A stretch of 64,000 nucleotides of DNA from Flavihumibacter fluvii. GTDB lineage: Bacteria; Bacteroidota; Bacteroidia; Chitinophagales; Chitinophagaceae. The notes beneath the pieces are model-generated. The model saw only the letters and a list, made by a program, of their open reading frames with translations. It searched no databases and was not told the DNA's origin. Numbering within the stretch: the first letter of the stretch is position 1; every line of letters starts with the position of its first letter. Both the position numbers and the translations under genes were made by a program. The stretch lies in NCBI RefSeq assembly GCF_018595675.2, contig NZ_CP092333.1, forward strand, positions 1,388,001 to 1,452,000, given 5' to 3'. Below, piece after piece: positions 59,113 to 64,000 of this stretch.

Positions 59113-60965
59113 TGGACTGCATGAAACAAATATTTGTATTGTTTCTCTTTCTGAAATGTCTGTCTCTGCATGCACAAGACATAACAGCTTATCCCACCAA
59201 TTGGTGGGTGGGCATGAATAATCCGGCTTTGCAATTGATGTTGCATGGCGAAAACATCGGTAAATCAGCCATCAGTGTCAAAACCATTCCAGGTGTTCAG
59301 GTAAAGAAGATCACCAAAGCAGAGAACCCGAATTATGTATTCATAGACCTCGTATTAGCGTCAACTGCAAAACCCGGGAAATTGCAGATTAATTTCAAAA
59401 GGGGTGATGGAAAAACAACTAGTTTTCCATTTGAACTTTCGGCACGAAGGAAAGGTAAAGGAAAGGATTATGCGCAGGGGGTGACGGCTGCTGACCTTGT
59501 ATACCTGGCTATGCCAGACCGGTTCAGTAATGGTGATCCAACCAATGACCGGATACCCGGACTCATGGACCAGACCCTGAACAGGGATTCAATATTTCAC
59601 CGGCATGGTGGCGATTTGAAAGGGATCATCAATCACCTGGACTATCTGCAGGATTTGGGGATTACTGCCCTTTGGATGACGCCTGTCTGGGAAAACAATA
59701 TGCCCGACAGAACAGAACATGGGTATGCCATAACAAACCATTATAAAATTGAACCACGGTTTGGCACAAATGCAGATTATGCTGCGTTGAGTGATGCCCT
59801 CCATAAACGAGGGATGAAGCTGATCCAGGATGCGGTATATAACCACACCGGCCTGTATCATTTTTTTGTGCAGGATAAACCCATGAAAGACTGGCTGCAT
59901 GAATGGCCTTCTTATACGGGTACTAATTATAAAGACCAGGCTTTGTTTGATCCTTATGCTGCATCGTCGGATAAGAAAAAATTACTCGACGGATGGTTTA
60001 CCCCGATGATGCCCGACCTTAACCAGGGAAATCCCTTTGTAGCCAATTTTTTAATTCAACATGCCATCTGGTCTGTTGAGCAGTTTGGTGTAGATGGATG
60101 GCGGGTAGATACATACATCTATAATGACCTTGAATTCATGAACCGTTGCAATAAAGCGTTACTTGAGGAATACCCGAGGATATCTATTTTCGGCGAAACC
60201 TGGGTGCATGGTGTTCCCAATCAAAGTTTTTTTACCGAGAACACCCTGTCAATTCCTTTTAAAAGCAACCTTCCTGGAACTACTGATTTCCAGGAATTAT
60301 TCTATGGGATACAGGAAACACTCACCAAACCCTTTGGTTGGACGGAAGGCTTAAATAAATTATATACCACAACCGCGCAGGATTTCATGTATAAGGATCC
60401 AATGCGGCAGGTGATATTTCTCGACAACCATGATTTGCCCCGGTTCTATTCAGTGTTGAATCAGGATACTGCCATGTATAAAATCGCTTTATCGTGGTTG
60501 TTGACTTTCAGGGGTATTCCGCAATTATATTATGGCAATGAAATTTTAATGACTGGCTTCACAAACCCGGATGGAAATGTGCGGCTAGATTTCAAAGGGG
60601 GCTGGGCGGGGGATTCTGTAAATAAATTTACTGCATCAGGAAGAACGCAAAAAGAGAATGAAATTTTTAATCATATCAGGAAATTGGCTGAATTCCGTAA
60701 AACATCATCGGCTATTAAAACCGGGAAGATGACTCAATTCGCCCCTGAAGACGGTGTTTATGTTTATTTCCGATATGACCGGCAGCAAACGGTCATGTGT
60801 ATAATGAACCCGGAAAAGCTGGAAAAAAAGATAGATCCAACACGTTTTTCAGAAAGAATTGGGCCGGCTGTTCAGGGAATAGATGTGCTAACCGGAAACA
60901 ACTATGACCTCCGTAGCAAAATCCACTTACAGCCAATGTCAATGCTCGTGCTGCAATTACGTTAA
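59112..60965 (+). CDS. Exported GH13 alpha-amylase/neopullulanase-type enzyme
   Basis: Glycoside hydrolase family 13 enzyme of 617 residues, of the SusA/cyclomaltodextrinase type, degrading starch-like alpha-glucans. A signal peptide (KQIFVLFLFLKCLSLHAQ) is followed by an N-terminal Cyc-maltodext_N beta-sandwich (about 24-120) and the catalytic barrel. The nucleophile Asp is in GVDGWRVDTY (near 330), the acid Glu in IFGETWVHG (near 359) and the third acid in FLDNHDLPRF (near 440). A C-terminal beta domain (about 535-617) ends the protein. The ATG at 59112 overlaps the transporter stop (TAATG); an ATG three codons later is an alternative start nearer the signal peptide. It probably works in the periplasm. 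Confidence 0.92.
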   Translation: MDCMKQIFVLFLFLKCLSLHAQDITAYPTNWWVGMNNPALQLMLHGENIGKSAISVKTIPGVQVKKITKAENPNYVFIDLVLASTAKPGKLQINFKRGDGKTTSFPFELSARRKGKGKDYAQGVTAADLVYLAMPDRFSNGDPTNDRIPGLMDQTLNRDSIFHRHGGDLKGIINHLDYLQDLGITALWMTPVWENNMPDRTEHGYAITNHYKIEPRFGTNADYAALSDALHKRGMKLIQDAVYNHTGLYHFFVQDKPMKDWLHEWPSYTGTNYKDQALFDPYAASSDKKKLLDGWFTPMMPDLNQGNPFVANFLIQHAIWSVEQFGVDGWRVDTYIYNDLEFMNRCNKALLEEYPRISIFGETWVHGVPNQSFFTENTLSIPFKSNLPGTTDFQELFYGIQETLTKPFGWTEGLNKLYTTTAQDFMYKDPMRQVIFLDNHDLPRFYSVLNQDTAMYKIALSWLLTFRGIPQLYYGNEILMTGFTNPDGNVRLDFKGGWAGDSVNKFTASGRTQKENEIFNHIRKLAEFRKTSSAIKTGKMTQFAPEDGVYVYFRYDRQQTVMCIMNPEKLEKKIDPTRFSERIGPAVQGIDVLTGNNYDLRSKIHLQPMSMLVLQLR

Positions 60966-60966
60966 A

Positions 60967-61005
60967 TCACTTCAACTGCCGGGTAGTACCGGGCAGTTGA
61001 AGTGA
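60967..61005. terminator. Long hairpin between convergent genes
   Basis: Perfect 14-bp stem TCACTTCAACTGCC (60967-60980) / GGCAGTTGAAGTGA (60992-61005) with an 11-base GC-rich loop. It fits exactly between the GH13 stop (60965) and the GLPGLI stop (61009). There is no T-run on either side, so termination would be by an unusual, possibly bidirectional, structure. Confidence 0.55.
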
Positions 61006-61008
61006 GGC

Positions 61009-61755
61009 TTAAAGCATAGACCACCAGATGAATTTCTGGCCGCGTTTTCCCCAGTCTGTGAAAGTTGAAGTGAGCAGGGGCGCCAGATCGCGCTGACCAA
61101 TTTTTTTCCCTTTGTTGTTAAGCGCAAAGACAGAAGCCGGAGGTTCGGTAAACTCAACCTTTGTGGCATACCAGGTAGAATATAAACGAGGCACAGCCAG
61201 TCCAAGGATCATCCCGGGCAAACCACCGAAGGATTCAGGGCCTCCGCTTACCGGAATTTCTTCCGCGTAAAAAGCCACCACATAAACGGAATCGCACATT
61301 ATGCCTACTGCTTTCCGGCATTCAAATCCAGCAATGGTGCGGGTTTCATTGCTGAGTTTCCAGCGCATCTTGTTTGCCGTGTCGACCACAATAAAGGTCT
61401 GTTCAAATACTTTTTTCCGGCTGGTAAATTGAAGGACGTTAAAATCAGTAAGTACTACATTTTCCTTTGCCGGGCCAATTAACCAGGGTTCCATTTTGGT
61501 ATCTGATTCACGACCCGGCTGGTAAATGGCTTTATCCTTATTAAAGGACAGCTGGAAATACGACGTGTGGAACTTTGGTTGCTTACTCAGGAATTCTTTA
61601 AACCATTCACCATCATCTTCATTTTCAGTTTCAAACTGGCGGTGCACATTGATCTTTCGCTCATATTCAATGTTGCCATTTGGTATGAATACAGATTGGG
61701 ACCTGGCCTGCCAGGTGCAAAAAAGAATGGACAAACAGAATAAGATCTTTTTCAT
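61009..61755 (-). CDS. GLPGLI family protein
   Basis: Exported Bacteroidota protein of 248 residues. The signal peptide (MKKILFCLSILFCTWQARSQ) is followed by beta-strand-rich sequence containing the family hallmark FGGLPGMILGL near residue 177-187, with the conserved preceding AFYAEEIPVSGGP. The family is named for that motif, and its role is unknown. It follows a TonB-receptor-like barrel gene by four bases, a pairing often seen in Bacteroidota. Confidence 0.9.
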   Translation of the reverse strand: MKKILFCLSILFCTWQARSQSVFIPNGNIEYERKINVHRQFETENEDDGEWFKEFLSKQPKFHTSYFQLSFNKDKAIYQPGRESDTKMEPWLIGPAKENVVLTDFNVLQFTSRKKVFEQTFIVVDTANKMRWKLSNETRTIAGFECRKAVGIMCDSVYVVAFYAEEIPVSGGPESFGGLPGMILGLAVPRLYSTWYATKVEFTEPPASVFALNNKGKKIGQRDLAPLLTSTFTDWGKRGQKFIWWSML

Positions 61756-61759
61756 GGTA

Positions 61760-64000
61760 TTATTTTGCTCCGGGACTTTTACTGAAATTCCAGGTGAAAC
61801 TCAGTAACCAGTAGCGGCGTAATGTTGTATAGGTGTTTTCTGAAATGAAATTGCTTGAGGCATTCCTTTGGAATCCTACATTCTGGTTCAGGATATCATT
61901 CATGGTAAACCGAATTTCACCGGCATCGTTTTTCCAGAATTTTTTACCCAGCCAACCATTCCATAAAAATACATTCCGATCCTTGCCAAATACATCGGTT
62001 TTCTGTCGCCAGTTATAGTTCAATGAGGTATTGAACTCAAATTTCCTTGGTAATTGGATAGTTGTACTCAATTCATTATCAATTACCCAATACCTGGTAA
62101 CCACATCTGGCCGGATAGATGACTTGCTGTTAGTATAAGATGGCCGGAATTCAAAATTGATGGAATACTTCTTTTCTTTTTCATACCACATACCCACATT
62201 ACCCCCAAGGGTATAATAGGTATTGGTGTTCTTAATTTTATTGATATAATTATTGATCTTCCCGCCATTGGCACTTAAGCCTGAATTGATATTCAGTTTC
62301 CATTTCTTTATCTGATACCAATATCCGGTATATAGGAAATAATCAATATTTCCATTAACATTTACAAACTGGTAAACCCTCCTTCCGAGGGAATCAACAA
62401 AATCATTTCCACTAATAGCATTTTCAATCAGGTTCATCCCGATGTTCACATATACATTCCTGCTGGTCATCACTTTATAATCATTAAAAAACGTAGTGAA
62501 ATTATGCCTGAATTCCTGTTTCAAATTTGGATTCCCCACCTGAATGTTCAGCGGATCTGTGTTCTCAGCAATTGGTTGGATTTGCTGCAATGTTGGTTGT
62601 CGTGTACTGCCATTGTAAGCAAATCTCAATCCGCGCTGGGCACCCATCTTGAACCTGATACTGGCTTTCGGAAACAGGTTGATAAAATTGTATCGGAATG
62701 TTGTATCCCTTGCTAGGTCGGTTTGTTTGAAATTTGCATTTGAAATATTTGATCCGAAATTTGCGGTTATCTTATCCCCATTGAACCTGAAGTTCATCCC
62801 ACCGCTATGCGTGTTAAAATCGAAAGCATAATCACTGCTATACAATGGATCAAGCGTTTCATATTTTCCTGTATTATCCTTGTTAAATGAACTTTTAAGT
62901 GCTTTACTATTATTGAACCGATAACCATAGTTCACTTCCACAAACCATTTTTTAGACAGTGGTTCAGTGTAAGAAATCTTACTATTCAGCGCGTTACTTT
63001 GAGAATAGTTGTCCTTTTTCTGGTCTGTGGTGTCACTCCTGAAATTTTCACCATCGACATTAAAGTAATTATTGATGGCTTTCAATTGTCCATCTGTCTG
63101 GTTATTATTGTATTGGTGTTCAAAGTTGATGGAGATTGTCCGTCCTTTCTTGGCAAACTTCTTGCGCCAGATAGCAGAAATACTGGACTGAGACTTTTCA
63201 CCTGTGGAGAATAGCCGGCGTACCTGGTCATTTACTTTTTGTTGGTCTTCATTAAGGGAATTGGAAATAAATTCTGATTCATTCCTGGCGCTAGCCAGGC
63301 TTCCTTTAACGGTAATTTTAAGGCTAGAAAGGGAATCTAATTTGAGATCGTAAAATCCATTCAACTGGTGCCTGGCATTTTGTGTATTTGTCTTTCGTAA
63401 CTGGTTGTTAAAATATAGGGTATCAGGAAGGATGTACTGGGAGGTGGTATTACCTTCATTCAGGATATCCTGCTTGTAATATTGATAGCTGCCGTTAATA
63501 TTCTTCTTATCGGCATTCCATTTATTAGAAAAATGGGCACCTGCGGTCCAGGCTTTGGGTAGGCCTTCCCCGTTATAACGCCCGCCCCAGGTATTGAATT
63601 CATCGCCTTCATTATAGGAAAAGAAATAGCCTTCTTCTTCATCAAACTCGAAATTGTCTCCACCACCGAATTTGTTGTTATCCTGCCAGTTTAATCCTGC
63701 TTTACCGGTATTCGCCATCGTACCGAACGCTGCAATTTTCCGTTTTCCTTTAAAAACGTTGATCATGGCCTCATTCTCAAAATAACCCGGGAGGCCACCG
63801 CCAATTTTGGCCTTGCCGAAATAGCCTTTTTTCCGGTCTTCTTTAAGTTGGAGATTGATGGTTTTCTGTTTTTCACCATCATCGATTCCGGTAAATGCGG
63901 CCTGATCGCTTTTCTTATCAAAAACCTGCACTTTATCAATAGCATCGGCCCTTAGGTTTTGCGTAACAACAGCGGGGTCATCACTAAAAAATTCTTCACC
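61760..64000 (-). CDS. TonB-receptor-like outer membrane beta-barrel protein, N-terminus beyond window
   Basis: Partial gene: the frame is open to the last base of the window (first codons seen GEEFFSDDP), so the signal peptide, carboxypeptidase-like domain and most of the plug are missing. What is visible is the end of the plug (NLRADAIDKVQVFDKKSDQAAF, DGEKQKTINLQLKED) and the full barrel, with many Asn/Tyr-rich strands and a final strand YWLLSFTWNFSKSPGAK. It belongs to the OMP_b-brl group, like the protein at 14072. A GTG at 63931 is an internal codon, not a start. The GLPGLI gene follows four bases downstream. Confidence 0.88.
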   Translation of the reverse strand, partial: GEEFFSDDPAVVTQNLRADAIDKVQVFDKKSDQAAFTGIDDGEKQKTINLQLKEDRKKGYFGKAKIGGGLPGYFENEAMINVFKGKRKIAAFGTMANTGKAGLNWQDNNKFGGGDNFEFDEEEGYFFSYNEGDEFNTWGGRYNGEGLPKAWTAGAHFSNKWNADKKNINGSYQYYKQDILNEGNTTSQYILPDTLYFNNQLRKTNTQNARHQLNGFYDLKLDSLSSLKITVKGSLASARNESEFISNSLNEDQQKVNDQVRRLFSTGEKSQSSISAIWRKKFAKKGRTISINFEHQYNNNQTDGQLKAINNYFNVDGENFRSDTTDQKKDNYSQSNALNSKISYTEPLSKKWFVEVNYGYRFNNSKALKSSFNKDNTGKYETLDPLYSSDYAFDFNTHSGGMNFRFNGDKITANFGSNISNANFKQTDLARDTTFRYNFINLFPKASIRFKMGAQRGLRFAYNGSTRQPTLQQIQPIAENTDPLNIQVGNPNLKQEFRHNFTTFFNDYKVMTSRNVYVNIGMNLIENAISGNDFVDSLGRRVYQFVNVNGNIDYFLYTGYWYQIKKWKLNINSGLSANGGKINNYINKIKNTNTYYTLGGNVGMWYEKEKKYSINFEFRPSYTNSKSSIRPDVVTRYWVIDNELSTTIQLPRKFEFNTSLNYNWRQKTDVFGKDRNVFLWNGWLGKKFWKNDAGEIRFTMNDILNQNVGFQRNASSNFISENTYTTLRRYWLLSFTWNFSKSPGAK

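Overview
The window is a chromosomal stretch of a Bacteroidota bacterium, most likely of the class Chitinophagia (Chitinophagaceae-like). The evidence is the gene content: GLPGLI and DUF4407/DUF2279/DUF2851/DUF4199 proteins, TonB-receptor-like barrels of the OMP_b-brl type, a type B ribosomal protein L31, a long signal peptidase I and a Bacteroidota-type Lgt. The promoters agree: several starts are preceded by the Bacteroidota -7 box TAnnTTTG, in a few cases with a TTG about 20 bases upstream, and Shine-Dalgarno sequences are mostly absent. I see no insertion sequence, prophage, CRISPR array or other sign of recent transfer. Most of the window is conserved core genome.

Layout. 1-5.3 kb: lepB and cdd, then csaA-ogt (minus), a Tat-exported Gfo/Idh/MocA oxidoreductase and a SirB1-like protein. 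5.4-13.9 kb: topA, a DUF4407 membrane protein, small secreted proteins, an Hsp20 chaperone, a bacilliredoxin and lgt. 14-17.7 kb: a TonB-receptor-like barrel, the YajQ protein and L31. 17.7-23.4 kb: a plus-strand run of a GlmU-like protein, tpiA, hemerythrin, methyltransferase and a double-domain glycosyltransferase, followed by a convergent acyl-CoA-binding protein and then lepA.

25.5-33.1 kb is a long minus-strand run for the cell envelope. In transcription order it holds a dihydroorotase-like pseudoenzyme, a DUF4199 membrane protein, a GT2 and a GT4 glycosyltransferase, gmhA, a GmhB-like phosphatase, an unknown secreted protein and a Wzx-type flippase. Together these look like synthesis and export of a heptose-containing surface glycan. 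A tRNA-Pro(GGG) lies divergently upstream. 33.5-45.6 kb is a mixed region of housekeeping and small accessory genes, including a ferritin-like/VIT1 iron transporter, a GDSL hydrolase, DinB, an Fe-S oxidoreductase, a phosphoribosyltransferase, a phosphohexomutase, pcm and an alpha/beta hydrolase.

45.7-52 kb: ferredoxin-iscX, then kdsC, a UbiA prenyltransferase, Maf and DUF2851, then OsmC, an unknown exported protein and lipA. 52-61 kb is a carbohydrate block: sugar MFS plus ROK kinase on the minus strand, then glgA-glgC and an SLC45-like MFS translationally coupled to an exported GH13 alpha-amylase. This fits uptake of maltodextrin-type sugars and glycogen synthesis, although no branching enzyme or phosphorylase is in view. 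The window ends in a GLPGLI protein and a barrel protein whose N-terminus lies beyond the edge.

No clear new defence or mobile system is visible. The items most worth a second look are the fused two-domain glycosyltransferase (21224-23359), the dihydroorotase relative that has lost nearly every metal ligand and heads the envelope gene run, an inverted-repeat element of 11-bp units at 34237-34313, a tandem/inverted repeat that supplies the stop codon of lipA, and a ROK kinase without its zinc cysteines.
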